In this document: positions 24,946 to 33,514 of the stretch, piece by piece
Layout: the number at the start of each line of letters is the position of its first letter
Numbering within the stretch: the first letter of the stretch is position 1
From: Sulfobacillus harzensis
GTDB taxonomy: Bacteria > Bacillota > Sulfobacillia > Sulfobacillales > Sulfobacillaceae
Assembly (NCBI RefSeq): GCF_012933365.1
Contig: NZ_JABBVZ010000039.1
Span: forward strand, 1 to 36,263
Reading direction: 5' to 3'
Length of the DNA: 36,263 nucleotides
Made by a program: the position numbers and the translations under genes
Notes under the pieces: model-generated
The model's input: only the letters and a program-made list of their open reading frames with translations
What the model was told of the DNA's origin: nothing
Database searches by the model: none

Positions 24946-26671
24946 ATTGAGACTCCCTTCCTCGGTAGGCGTCCACTAGAGCACGGTACAGCCCATTCTG
25001 TTTGGCGAGTTCTTCTGGGGTCCCCCATTCGACAGCTTCGCCGTTTCTAAGTACCAGCACCCGATCGGCATTAGCGACGGTTGTCAACCGGTGGGCGATG
25101 GTAATGGCCGTTCGCCCCTGACGAAGTTCGTCCATGGCCCCCAGCAAGGCCTCCTCACTGACCAAGTCAAGGTTCTGGGTTGGCTCATCAAAGATGACGA
25201 TGGGGGTATCCAATAAAAAGGCGCGAGCCAAGGCAAGCCGCTGGCGCTGTCCTCCGCTCAGCCGAAGTCCTTCCTGGCCAATTTCGGTATCCCATCCCTT
25301 AGGAAGGCGTTGGATGAAATCCCATGCTCCGGAACGGACGAGCGATGCTTGGATTTCAACCCGGGTCGCCTTGGGGGCGACCCGCTGGAGATTGTCGAGT
25401 ATGGTGCCCTCAAAGAGATACGGATGCTGGGTAACCCAACTCATCTGTCGTCGCCACCAAGCGATATCCAAGGTTTCAAGGGGAACGCCGGCAACCTGAA
25501 TCGCCCCGGAAAAGGAGGTCGCACCCAGCAATAATTGAATTAAGGTGCTCTTTCCCGAACCGCTGGGACCGACGATGGCCAAGTGGTCGCCTTCGGCCAG
25601 CGAGAGGGAAATATCATGGAGCGCCGGCATCGATTGCCCAGGATAGGTATAGGAGACATTCTGCCAAACCAGGGTCCAGGGGCCGGGGTCTGCCAATCGG
25701 GTCTCGCCCCCCGGGGCGATGGCCGGAGAAGCGTCTAGGAGGTCAAATATCTGTTGAGCCGCAGTTGCGCCCTTCAGCCCCTCGTGAAACTTGGCGCCCA
25801 AGTTGCGCCAAGGGATATAAAACTCGGGAACCAGCACCAACACCATGAAGGCGGTTTCAAAAGACAATGCGGCGTGGATGAGGCGCAGTCCGATGGCCAC
25901 TGCAACAAAGGCCATGCTTAATGATGCGATGAGTTCCAGCACCATTCCGGATAAAAAGGCTATCTGAAGTGTTGCCATGGTGGACGCCCGAAAGGCTTCG
26001 CTCTGGCGATAAATCGTGTTGGTCTGTTCGCGGCTGCGACCAAAGAGTTTCAGGGTATCGAGCCCGTGCAGAACGTCCAGGAAGTGACCATTCAACTGAC
26101 TCATGAGCACGACTTGCTGCTTTGATTTTGTTTCGGCTTGTCGGCCAATGAGGTACATGAACAGGGGAATGAGGGGCAACGTCAGCAATATGAGCAGTCC
26201 GGATATCCAATCATGGACCATAACGCCAATCCATACGATCGCCGGGACGGCAGCAGTAACAATGACTTGCGGGAAGTATTGCGCGAGAAACACCTCGAAC
26301 TCATCGATGCCTTGGATCGCGAGTGTGGTGAGTGCGCCGGTCTCGGCTCTGGCATCCGCCATCGGCCCCGCTTGAAGCAAAAATGCTACGAATCGTTGCC
26401 GAAGTTGCATCTGGGACAAATCAGCACCGCGAAGGGCCCAGTTTTCGTTGGCGCCAGCTAAGAGGGCGCGGAGGGCGATTGCGGCCAACAGCATGATGGA
26501 TGGAAAACGGACCGCAGCGAGGGTGGCATGACCAATATACACCTGGCTTACGACATGGGCGAGCAACGCTGCCTGCGCGACACTCAGGATGGCGGAAAGG
26601 GCCCCGCCGATGGCCAGTTGCACCATAAGTTGTCGGGCTGCATGAATACGCCTAAATAAGCGGAAATCCAT
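24914..26671 (-). CDS. cydD: Heterodimeric ABC transporter CydD
   Basis: A 585-residue half-transporter, partner of CydC. Membrane helices fill about residues 10-310 and the ATPase domain follows. Walker A GPSGSGKS, signature LSGGQ and Walker B VIFDEP are complete, as is the switch His in IAHRLTTV. The start ATG at 26671 has GGAGG seven bases before it; a longer frame up to 26719 lacks a ribosome binding site. It is the first gene of the minus-strand cydDCBA run. Assignment of D rather than C follows from order and N-terminal pattern. Confidence 0.9.
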   Translation of the reverse strand: MDFRLFRRIHAARQLMVQLAIGGALSAILSVAQAALLAHVVSQVYIGHATLAAVRFPSIMLLAAIALRALLAGANENWALRGADLSQMQLRQRFVAFLLQAGPMADARAETGALTTLAIQGIDEFEVFLAQYFPQVIVTAAVPAIVWIGVMVHDWISGLLILLTLPLIPLFMYLIGRQAETKSKQQVVLMSQLNGHFLDVLHGLDTLKLFGRSREQTNTIYRQSEAFRASTMATLQIAFLSGMVLELIASLSMAFVAVAIGLRLIHAALSFETAFMVLVLVPEFYIPWRNLGAKFHEGLKGATAAQQIFDLLDASPAIAPGGETRLADPGPWTLVWQNVSYTYPGQSMPALHDISLSLAEGDHLAIVGPSGSGKSTLIQLLLGATSFSGAIQVAGVPLETLDIAWWRRQMSWVTQHPYLFEGTILDNLQRVAPKATRVEIQASLVRSGAWDFIQRLPKGWDTEIGQEGLRLSGGQRQRLALARAFLLDTPIVIFDEPTQNLDLVSEEALLGAMDELRQGRTAITIAHRLTTVANADRVLVLRNGEAVEWGTPEELAKQNGLYRALVDAYRGRESQYAAYQADPAL

Positions 26672-26893
26672 CGTCCTGCCTCCTGCGCGCCCCCATTTAT
26701 TGGGATGGCTGGGCTTCATGGACTTCAGTGTTTCCCCTCACCCTTCGATATATAAGCGTTTGGGAGGGGGGTGACTGAACGTCGGCGGCCCGATCCTTGG
26801 ACACCAATCAAGGTCAGCAATAAGGACAGCTTCTTTGAAGAAGAGGGGGGTTGGGGCGTGGAGGATCCAATGCTGGGCAACCTACGAAGGTGA
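26672..26893. other. Region ahead of cydD, likely promoter, no gene
   Basis: On the minus strand, a TATATAT stretch near 26749-26755 could be the -10 of the cydD promoter; no matching TTGACA-like box stands out. Small inverted repeats occur (CTTCTT/AAGAAG near 26830). No coding frame is convincing. Confidence 0.35.
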
Positions 26894-27058
26894 GGAATGG
26901 GGAAACCCTCCGAGCGATACAAAACAAGGGCAGGTGTCTCGCAGAGACACACTGCCGCGGTGAAGCCAACCCGTTAGGGCTGGAGAACGGAGTATAGAAC
27001 GGTGCGCGAGAGAGCATGGCCCAACGAGCTTCTGGAGGGATCGGATTTAACTGGGCCA
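26894..27058. ncRNA. Candidate structured RNA, class unknown
   Basis: At least four helices can be drawn in this 165-base stretch. GGA-AT-GGG-GAAA-CCC-TCC (from 26894) has a GNRA loop on the plus strand. GGCAG-GTGTCTC-GCA-GAGACAC-A-CTGCC (26929-26956) is a 12-pair stem with one bulge. CCAACCC-GTTA-GGGCTGG (26966-26983) has one mismatch. TGGCCCA (27017-27023) pairs with TGGGCCA (27052-27058). GAACGG also occurs twice near 26985-27002. The GNRA loop favours the plus strand. It does not match tmRNA, RNase P RNA, SRP RNA, 6S RNA or a common riboswitch that I know. A remnant of a group II intron or another mobile RNA is possible. Confidence 0.4.
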
Positions 27059-27153
27059 CGCTTGTCGGGAATGCTTCACATTGGCTGCCTCGCCACCTTT
27101 AAGGCCGATGCCCTTTGGACCTTGTTTCTTGACGAGAACGGGACTTTCTGTAA

Positions 27154-28620
27154 CTAGTCAGCCAATGATACCGAATCCTGAGTCTCCCGGAAGTTTCTGT
27201 GAACAATGGGGGTACGTGTTCCGGGGGTAATGAGAGAAATCCCAACCGTGAGTACGATGTTGACCACGAGGGCTAAAAGTCCGAGATTGAGACCCCACGG
27301 CTCCATGTGGCCAAAATACATGGCCAAGGCAGCCACATCGCCGCCAACCAGTCCTATGCCGACGCCGATGGGGGTGGCTTTCCGCCAGAACAACAAAGCC
27401 ATCAAGCCGGGGAAGAATTGCGTGAACCCATAGTACGCCGTATTAATCAGGTTCAGCATCAGGGTGGGGGTCAACACTGTGAGGAGAATACTAATGAACA
27501 GATAAATGCCCACGGCAACCTTGGTCCAGCGCTGTACGGTCGATTCCGGTGCGTCCGGCGCCAGATATCCATTAATGAGATTCTTCGCGGCCACCGAGGA
27601 AATGGCCAGACTGACGCCGGCCAGCACGAGAATAGCGGACAGAGCAGCTCCAGCGGCAACCACACCCACAAGCCACCCAGGCAACACGTGCATGGCGGCC
27701 GCGATGAACGAGAGGTCCGGATTCTTATTCAGTCCCGTCAGGTAGGCCAGACTGAAGAACGCCGAAATGATCAGGAAAGGATACATAATCATGTATAGCG
27801 GCATGACCATCTGCGCCTTCTTGACTGCGGCTTTGGACTTGGCAGTGAAGTTGTACTGAATGCCAAAAGGGCTGGTATAGAAGCCCAGGGCCTGAAATAC
27901 AATCGTGGACAGGACGTAGGGCATGGCGTTTTTGGGACCGGATTTGGGTACGGTCAGGAATGTGGGGCTTACGCGCGCGACATGGTGGAAAATCGGTATG
28001 ACACCTGCGGCGATGATGATGACCGCAATACCAACGATAAGGATGGAGGCGATCAACAGGGTGTCTTTCAAGATGGAAACCATAGCCGGTGCTCGCATGC
28101 CGGCAATTAAAATATAGCCAAAGGCCAAGGCCCCAGCTAGTGTGAGTCCCAATGCCGGATTCAAATGCGGTGCGAAGGCTTCTAGCAGAACTTCGAGTCC
28201 GGAAAATTGCAACTGGCCCCAAGGGATCACAAAGATAAGTGATGCCAGCGCGACCACCAGCATCAATCCACGGCTTTTGAAGTGACGGTAGAACAGGTCT
28301 GGTCCGGTTTCGGCGCCGTAAAGTTTCCCCGCCTGCCAAAGTAAAGGATTGATAAAATAACCTACAGGATAGGCGAGCAGAATATACCCGAGAAACCATA
28401 CGGCATATACAGCTCCGCCGGCGTAGATGCCGCCCGGAAACCCAATAATCGTGCCAATGCTGTAGATTTCGCCGACCGCCAGCAAGTAGAAGAGCGGGGT
28501 GCCCAACGACCGTCCGGCTACCAAAAAGTCCTCAAGCGACTGTGACTTTCGGTTCCTACGCGACATCCAAGCCAAGAGCAGTGATACCAATAAGGCGAAG
28601 ATGAGTACGGCGAAAGCCAT
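27154..28620 (-). CDS. Sodium:solute symporter family permease
   Basis: A 488-residue membrane protein with about 13 hydrophobic helices, typical of the SSS family (pantothenate, monocarboxylate, proline and related permeases). The start MAFAVLIFALLVSLLLAW is helix one, followed by RRNRKSQSLEDFLVAGRSLG, a family-type pattern. The substrate cannot be read from sequence. The ATG at 28620 has GGAGG ten bases upstream. It follows a DUF3311 gene after five bases; this pair is well known, for example as yhjC-yhjB in Bacillus. It probably imports the substrate or product of the upstream amidohydrolase. Confidence 0.92.
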   Translation of the reverse strand: MAFAVLIFALLVSLLLAWMSRRNRKSQSLEDFLVAGRSLGTPLFYLLAVGEIYSIGTIIGFPGGIYAGGAVYAVWFLGYILLAYPVGYFINPLLWQAGKLYGAETGPDLFYRHFKSRGLMLVVALASLIFVIPWGQLQFSGLEVLLEAFAPHLNPALGLTLAGALAFGYILIAGMRAPAMVSILKDTLLIASILIVGIAVIIIAAGVIPIFHHVARVSPTFLTVPKSGPKNAMPYVLSTIVFQALGFYTSPFGIQYNFTAKSKAAVKKAQMVMPLYMIMYPFLIISAFFSLAYLTGLNKNPDLSFIAAAMHVLPGWLVGVVAAGAALSAILVLAGVSLAISSVAAKNLINGYLAPDAPESTVQRWTKVAVGIYLFISILLTVLTPTLMLNLINTAYYGFTQFFPGLMALLFWRKATPIGVGIGLVGGDVAALAMYFGHMEPWGLNLGLLALVVNIVLTVGISLITPGTRTPIVHRNFRETQDSVSLAD

Positions 28621-28625
28621 AAGTA

Positions 28626-28841
28626 TCAGTCCTCCGTTCGACTTGTTTGGGGATTCCGTCCTTCTAAAAGCCACGCGAAAAACAGGCATAGTGCCGTAAG
28701 TGGAAACCAGAGGAACATCCAGAAGTAAAGAAACGGAAAGCCCAACACGAACGGATGAACCCGGTCGTACCAGGGAAATAGCGCAACAATCGCAGCAAAC
28801 GGAACGACCAGCCCAATTAGTACGGCGAAAATGCGATTCAT
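28626..28841 (-). CDS. DUF3311 small membrane protein
   Basis: A 71-residue protein with two hydrophobic helices (about residues 4-23 and 33-60) and the FALFPWYDRVHP-like region that marks DUF3311 (here VALFPWYDRVHPFVLGFPFLY). It is regularly coded ahead of an SSS symporter and is taken as its small partner subunit. AAGGAGGG precedes the ATG at 28841, the strongest ribosome binding site of this run. An upstream reading to 28913 overlaps the amidohydrolase gene and is not supported. Confidence 0.85.
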   Translation of the reverse strand: MNRIFAVLIGLVVPFAAIVALFPWYDRVHPFVLGFPFLYFWMFLWFPLTALCLFFAWLLEGRNPQTSRTED

Positions 28842-28866
28842 AATCACCCTCCTTACTTTGGGGATG

Positions 28867-30459
28867 TCAGGACTCCCAGACCGTTTCGCCTGCCACGAGA
28901 GTTCGCAGGACATTCGTGCGGCCCAAGACGTCGGGACCTTGGATTAAGGGATTTTCCGACAGAACGGCAAAGTCTGCCCAGAGACCCTCCTTAATGTCGC
29001 CCACCAGATGTTCGCGCAATCCCAGGTACGCGGCATCGATCGTGTAGGCTTGCCAGGCCGCCGACAGAGGGATGCGTTGCTCCGGCCCTAGCACTTGCCC
29101 GCCCTGGGTGAGCCGCGTGACGGCGGTTGCGATGGAGCCCAAGGGATTAATGGGAGTGACTGGCGCGTCCGAATGGAGGGCGAAGCGTATCCCTTGCCGA
29201 TATGCAGTATTGAGCGGGTCAAGATCTTGAGCCCGATGCGGTCCCAAGAATTTATCCCGGTGCCGGTCACCCCAGTGATACACGTGGCCAATGAAGAAAT
29301 TCGGCAAGATGCCCACTCGTGCCATGGCGCGGATGTCTGACGGATGCGCCAACTGGACGTGTTCGATCCGGTGGCGACGGTGAGACCAACCTTCTAAGCC
29401 AAGCGCATGGTAATAGGCAGCGATGACGGTCTCAATCGCCTGGTCGCCGTTGGCATGGATGGCGATTTGAAGACCTTGGGTGTGGTATCGGTGAATCATG
29501 CTCTCTAATTCTTCCTGGGACTGAACCAGCATTCCCTGCTCCTCAGGTTGATCCCAGTACCCCTCCTTGAGGCGAGCGGTATGTCCTTGGATAGAACCAT
29601 CCGAAAAGAGCTTGACACCGTTCATAGTCAGGAATGGCGTTGGCGGATCGGGGGGGATAAAAGTGTTGGGGCTGGCGATTCGCACATAGCAGGTGGTTCT
29701 CACGCCGAGCGCGCCGGTTGCCTCAGCTGCCTGATAGGCACGCCATATCGACTCCACGCTGGATTCCTGGCCGCCCAGCCCGAGCGCCATGTCTGTACAG
29801 GACGTGACTCCCTGTCTGTGACATAACTCTGTGGCGACTCGGATTTGCTCCATCATCTCGTTTTGAGAGGGAGGGGGGATGTGTCGGCTCACCGACTCTA
29901 ACGCCATAGCTTCCAGCAATAGCCCCGTCAGTTTTCCTTGGCCGTCATGGACAATGCCGGGAATATCGGTGCGGTTGTCAATGCCAGCGATTTCGAACGC
30001 CTCGCGGTTGGCTACCGCTAAATGGCCGGAATTATGCATCAGGAACACCGGGTGGTGTGGGGCAGCCCGTGTGAGCTCTTCTGCCGTCGGCGGCCGTCCT
30101 TCGGCTAGAAGGCTGTCGTCCCAATGGTGTCCCTGAATCCATGTGCCTGGTGGTAGACGGTGGGCTACCTCGGATACCCGCTGAAGGATATCCTTTACGG
30201 AATGATTCTGTGAAGGACCACAGTCAATTTGGGTTTCAAGCTGGCCCATCCACCAGAGATGGGCATGTGATTCCACAAATCCGGGAAAAAGGTGTGCCTC
30301 TCCCATGTCCAGGATGTCGACGCCGCTACAGGTATTGAAGTCCTTCTGTTGACCGATTGCTACGATTCGTCCGTCACGGACGAGAACCGCGTTGCCTAGT
30401 GATTCGGCTGATCGGGGTGACATGACAGATCCCGCCACAATTAGCCGCTGCTTTTGCAA
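28867..30459 (-). CDS. Metal-dependent amidohydrolase, YtcJ-like (amidohydrolase family 3)
   Basis: A 530-residue metal-dependent hydrolase. The usual ligands are present: His65 and His67 in FVESHAHLWW, the Lys of GVKLFSDGSIQGHTA (carbamylated in many relatives), AIHANGDQAIE, RIEHVQLAHP and the catalytic Asp in FALHSDAPVTPINPL. Such enzymes cleave amide, formamide or related C-N bonds; the substrate is unknown. Start is a TTG at 30459 with GAGGAGG upstream. It is the first gene of the minus-strand run with DUF3311 and the symporter, and is divergent from an IclR regulator. No signal peptide, so it acts in the cytoplasm on an imported compound. Confidence 0.92.
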   Translation of the reverse strand: MQKQRLIVAGSVMSPRSAESLGNAVLVRDGRIVAIGQQKDFNTCSGVDILDMGEAHLFPGFVESHAHLWWMGQLETQIDCGPSQNHSVKDILQRVSEVAHRLPPGTWIQGHHWDDSLLAEGRPPTAEELTRAAPHHPVFLMHNSGHLAVANREAFEIAGIDNRTDIPGIVHDGQGKLTGLLLEAMALESVSRHIPPPSQNEMMEQIRVATELCHRQGVTSCTDMALGLGGQESSVESIWRAYQAAEATGALGVRTTCYVRIASPNTFIPPDPPTPFLTMNGVKLFSDGSIQGHTARLKEGYWDQPEEQGMLVQSQEELESMIHRYHTQGLQIAIHANGDQAIETVIAAYYHALGLEGWSHRRHRIEHVQLAHPSDIRAMARVGILPNFFIGHVYHWGDRHRDKFLGPHRAQDLDPLNTAYRQGIRFALHSDAPVTPINPLGSIATAVTRLTQGGQVLGPEQRIPLSAAWQAYTIDAAYLGLREHLVGDIKEGLWADFAVLSENPLIQGPDVLGRTNVLRTLVAGETVWES

Positions 30460-30656
30460 TAAGGTGCCTCCTCGCTGTTCTGGCTTGGGGGGCGCGGCAC
30501 TGCACCTGAGACCGAAAGGTTAAAGCGGGATCGGTCTTTGCTTTCCACGCCGACGAGGTAAGCTGACGGGCTGGAGCGGGAAAATGCTCTCTGCTGGTGC
30601 GCCCCACACAATTGGGTCCCCCGTTCATCCGGGTTGGGATAATTTGGCATACAAAA

Positions 30657-30681
30657 TGGTAATAGTTCCCTTAATTTACCA
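30657..30681. promoter_or_regulatory. Palindrome, possible regulator site upstream of the amidohydrolase run
   Basis: TGGTAA-N13-TTACCA, perfect six-base arms in an AT-rich part of the divergent region, about 200 bases before the amidohydrolase start. The regulator is unknown; the adjacent IclR protein is a candidate. Confidence 0.35.
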
Positions 30682-30960
30682 CACAATTGAAAAAGGGGAA
30701 AGGCCACCGCACACACTATGTTGGGCAACAGTGGTACATCGTCCGATCACCATCGCCTTAGCAAAACCGACTGTGTCGACAGTCGTCAACCGGACGGAAC
30801 GGTAAGGACTACCACGCCATCTCGTGGCAAAGTGCGAATGGGCGCTTTTCTTAGCGAAGCTGGTGCGGGTTCGTGTCGAGATCCGGCATGGTCATTCGTA
30901 CCATCCTGTCTCATAAATGATGTAATAGTTTTTTCGTAATAGCATGGATTTAAGAATAGT

Positions 30961-30979
30961 GTGATACAATGATTATCAC
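30961..30979 (+). promoter_or_regulatory. Extended -10 promoter and overlapping palindrome of iclR
   Basis: GTGATA-N7-TATCAC is a 19-base palindrome with perfect six-base arms. Inside it TACAAT (30965-30970), preceded by TGA, forms an extended -10 (TGnTAnAAT type). No good -35 is present, which suits an extended -10 promoter. The start of iclR is 34 bases after the -10. The overlap suggests that a repressor, most simply the IclR protein, blocks its own promoter. Confidence 0.5.
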
Positions 30980-31003
30980 CACGATGCAGATAGGGTGACC
31001 ACA

Positions 31004-31771
31004 ATGCGGACGGACGAAGGAGAGGGCGTGGCAGTCATTGGCAAGATGGCACGCGTTCTTGATCTATTGGCAGACGACCCCTCTCTCAATCCCTCGCAAT
31101 TAAGCGCGCGGCTCGGGATGCCGCGAACCACCGTTCATCGGATCTTACAGACGATGATTCGGGAGGGAATCGTGACCGACGCCCATCATGTGGGCTCACG
31201 GCTCATTCGATGGGCATGGCGAGCACTCAAAGAATCGGAGCTACGGACGATCAGTGGGCCCGTGCTTGAAAATCTGGTGGGACGCTTTGGGGAGACAGCA
31301 AGTCTCTTTGTGCGATCCGGTGCGACCCGCCTCTGTCTGGACCGCCGGGAAGGAACCGAGGCTATTCGTCACAATATTGAGGTTGGTTCCGCTATTCCCA
31401 TCCATGTGGGATCAGCGGGACGCATTTTATTGGCATGGCTTCAGAATGAAGAACGCAGCAGGTTGATTCAGGCATCAATCGAATGGTCGGGGGTGCCACC
31501 GGCGGTTCCGGGGCCGGATTGGCTGGCGATTCGTTCAAGCGGGTGGACGTCAACAGCCGGCGAACGCGACCCCATTTTAGCCTCGGTGAGTGTGCCGGTC
31601 TTCGGGGCAGCTCACCAGGTCGTGGCCGCGCTCAGCCTGTCAGGCCCTCGCATGCGGTTCACCCCCGAACGGCTTCGGCTGATGGCCGAAGCGTTGAAGA
31701 TGGAATCGGTGTTGTTAAGCGAACACATACAGAGTGGAACTCGCGACCCGACCCAACCACAGCAAGGATGA
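31004..31771 (+). CDS. IclR-family transcriptional regulator
   Basis: A 255-residue regulator. The N-terminal winged helix-turn-helix (about residues 8-70) reads VLDLLADDPSLNPSQLSARL, then GMPRTTVHRILQTMIREGIV. The C-terminal effector domain (about residues 80-245) has FVRSGATRLCLDRREGTEAI and GSAIPIHVGSAGRILLAW. Members usually repress or activate catabolic operons in response to small organic acids. The ATG at 31004 follows AGGGTGA; GTG at 31028 with a strong AAGGAG is a possible shorter start. It is divergent from the amidohydrolase run and leads the CoA-transferase run, so it may control both. The next gene starts eight bases later. Confidence 0.93.
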   Translation: MRTDEGEGVAVIGKMARVLDLLADDPSLNPSQLSARLGMPRTTVHRILQTMIREGIVTDAHHVGSRLIRWAWRALKESELRTISGPVLENLVGRFGETASLFVRSGATRLCLDRREGTEAIRHNIEVGSAIPIHVGSAGRILLAWLQNEERSRLIQASIEWSGVPPAVPGPDWLAIRSSGWTSTAGERDPILASVSVPVFGAAHQVVAALSLSGPRMRFTPERLRLMAEALKMESVLLSEHIQSGTRDPTQPQQG

Positions 31772-31778
31772 GGCAAGA

Positions 31779-32978
31779 ATGGGAGAAATGGCACTTTACG
31801 GAATACGGGTGTTAGAGCTTGGCCAGCTGGTGGCTGCGCCATCCGTTGGACGCATGTTGGCCGATTTAGGGGCGGATGTCATTAAGGTCGAGCCGCTTAC
31901 TGGAGACCCTTTGCGACATTGGGGCCATGGGCCCCAGGGAGCCTCGTGGTGGTGGCAGATGCAGGCTCGCAACAAACGGCTTGTCGCGCTCGACCTCCAC
32001 AGCGAGGACGGGCAGCGCGTGGCGCGCGACTTGGCGGCATCGTGCGATGTTTTGGTGGAAAACTTCCGGCCGGGCCGCCTAAGTTCTTGGAATTTAGGCT
32101 ATGACCAGGTGCGAAACGAAAATCCCGGCATTATCTATGCCAGCATTTCCGGATACGGTCAGACAGGACCCTATCGGGAGCGTGCGGGCTTTGGCAATAT
32201 CGCCGAAGCGATGGGTGGCCTTCGCTACGTCACGGGATTCCCCGATCGGCCGCCTGTTCGCACGGGGGTATCCATCGGAGATGAATTAGCCGCCTTGCAT
32301 GCGGTCGTGGGAATCTTGGCAGCCCTATATCAACGGTCAGTGGATCCAGACCGTCGTGGAGACTTTGTGGACGTGGCACTGACCGAGTCGGTCCTGAGCA
32401 TTATGGAGGGCTTAATTCCCGAGTATGTGAATGGTGGCATTGTGCAGGAGCGGACCGGGAATAACCTCCTTCGTGCGGCTCCGAGCAACATCTATCCAAC
32501 GCGCGACCAGCAATGGATAGCCATCGGGGCAAATAGTCCGGGTACCTTTCCGAAGTTGACGACGGCAATGAATCGACCGGATATTGCGGCCGATCCCCGT
32601 TTCCAAAGCAACGAAGGGCGCGTGCGGTATGTTGACGAGTTGGATTCGGCCATCAGTGAATGGACGGCACGACACGGGCTTCGCGAGTTGGTCGAGTTGT
32701 TGGCCGAGGCGGGGGTACCAGCAGGCCCTGTAATGAGTGCCAAGGACATTGTTGAGGATCCCCAGATTCAGGCACGCGGCATGATCCAGTATGCTCCTAG
32801 ATCGGATGGCACGACGGTGGGAATGTTCGATGTTGTACCGAAGCTCAGGCGGGCTGCAGGCCGGATTCGGTGGGCCGGAGGCAACATTGGAGCACACACT
32901 GACGAGGTGCTTCGAGGCGTTCTTCGATATTCACCCGACAAGATTAATCAGCTTCATGCAGACGATGTGGTGCGCTGA
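31779..32978 (+). CDS. CaiB/BaiF (family III) CoA-transferase
   Basis: A 399-residue family III CoA-transferase, which moves CoA between organic acids through an aspartyl-CoA thioester. The catalytic Asp is Asp168 in RTGVSIGDELAALHAV, at the position known from formyl-CoA transferase (Asp169). Other family blocks are VLELGQLVAAPSVGRMLADL, GADVIKVEP, NFRPG and ISGYGQTGPYRERAG. The substrate is not evident. The ATG at 31779 follows GGATGAGG; an upstream reading to 31734 overlaps iclR and is weak. It sits with an HMG-CoA-lyase-like fragment and an MFS carrier, a grouping common in dicarboxylic or branched acid breakdown. Confidence 0.93.
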   Translation: MGEMALYGIRVLELGQLVAAPSVGRMLADLGADVIKVEPLTGDPLRHWGHGPQGASWWWQMQARNKRLVALDLHSEDGQRVARDLAASCDVLVENFRPGRLSSWNLGYDQVRNENPGIIYASISGYGQTGPYRERAGFGNIAEAMGGLRYVTGFPDRPPVRTGVSIGDELAALHAVVGILAALYQRSVDPDRRGDFVDVALTESVLSIMEGLIPEYVNGGIVQERTGNNLLRAAPSNIYPTRDQQWIAIGANSPGTFPKLTTAMNRPDIAADPRFQSNEGRVRYVDELDSAISEWTARHGLRELVELLAEAGVPAGPVMSAKDIVEDPQIQARGMIQYAPRSDGTTVGMFDVVPKLRRAAGRIRWAGGNIGAHTDEVLRGVLRYSPDKINQLHADDVVR

Positions 32979-33025
32979 AGAAGTTTTTGACCCGCCGGCG
33001 TTGGCTTGAGGAAGGGAGCGTGGCC

Positions 33026-33463
33026 ATGAACGAGTCTATTAAGAACGTGCTTGAAATGGCGGCTGCCTATCGGGAGATGGGCGTCGAACAATTGACTTTA
33101 GCCGACACCATTGGCTCAGCCGCCCCTCGGCTAGTCAAGGAGCGCTTGCAAGAGGTCCAACAGATCATGGGCGATGTGCCCTTGGCGCTTCATTTACACG
33201 ACCGATTCGGATTTGGGCTGGCCCCCTTGGCGTTGGCATACGACCTCGGCGTACGGCGTTTTGATAGCGCTTTGGGCGGTTTGGGTGGGTGTCCATACGC
33301 GCCCGGCGCGCCAGGCAATTTAGACACTGAGACAGTTGTTCAGTTTTTCGAGGCCGAGGGAATATCCACGGGAATTAACTCCGAGCGATTGGCGCAGGTT
33401 CGCCAACGCATTCTTGCAGTTGTGGCTCGCGGTCTTGATGCACCATCCGTTCAGGCCGGATAA
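33026..33463 (+). CDS. C-terminal half of an HMG-CoA lyase-like protein (truncated)
   Basis: A 145-residue frame that matches only the second half of the HMG-CoA lyase TIM barrel (normal length about 300). It has MGVEQLTLADTIGSAAPRLV, the metal ligands His56 and His58 in LALHLHDRFGFG, the active Cys89 in LGGLGGCPYAPGAPGN and Asn98. The first half, with the catalytic Arg-Asp of the RDGLQ motif, is missing, and only 47 bases separate this frame from the CoA-transferase gene, so it is not encoded upstream. A ribosome binding site (GGGAG) before the ATG at 33026 suggests it may still be translated. Probably a deletion derivative without lyase activity; a related citramalyl-CoA-type lyase is also possible. 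Confidence 0.75.
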   Translation: MNESIKNVLEMAAAYREMGVEQLTLADTIGSAAPRLVKERLQEVQQIMGDVPLALHLHDRFGFGLAPLALAYDLGVRRFDSALGGLGGCPYAPGAPGNLDTETVVQFFEAEGISTGINSERLAQVRQRILAVVARGLDAPSVQAG

Positions 33464-33514
33464 CCGGGCTGAGCGGCACCGCAATCGATATAAACGTCAA
33501 GGAGAGGGTGGCAT

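Larger units (their letters stand above)
30460..31003. other. Divergent intergenic region between amidohydrolase and iclR
   Basis: A 544-base non-coding stretch that should hold promoters for both runs. Open frames here have no ribosome binding site or family pattern. Besides the two palindromes listed separately, AGACCGA (30509-30515) and TCGGTCT (30531-30537) are inverted around 15 bases, and TGTCGACA is a perfect eight-base palindrome near 30774. No certain promoter for the amidohydrolase was recognised. Confidence 0.5.

Noticed and set aside
26894..27058. Direct call as a group II intron, riboswitch or tmRNA
   Set aside because: None of the defining sequences (GUGYG start with domain V, known aptamer cores, tmRNA ends) was found, so it is listed only as a candidate structured RNA.
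27725..28399. Minus-strand frame of 224 codons inside the symporter gene
   Set aside because: It is an alternative frame of the SSS gene, whose frame shows clean membrane helices and a family motif.
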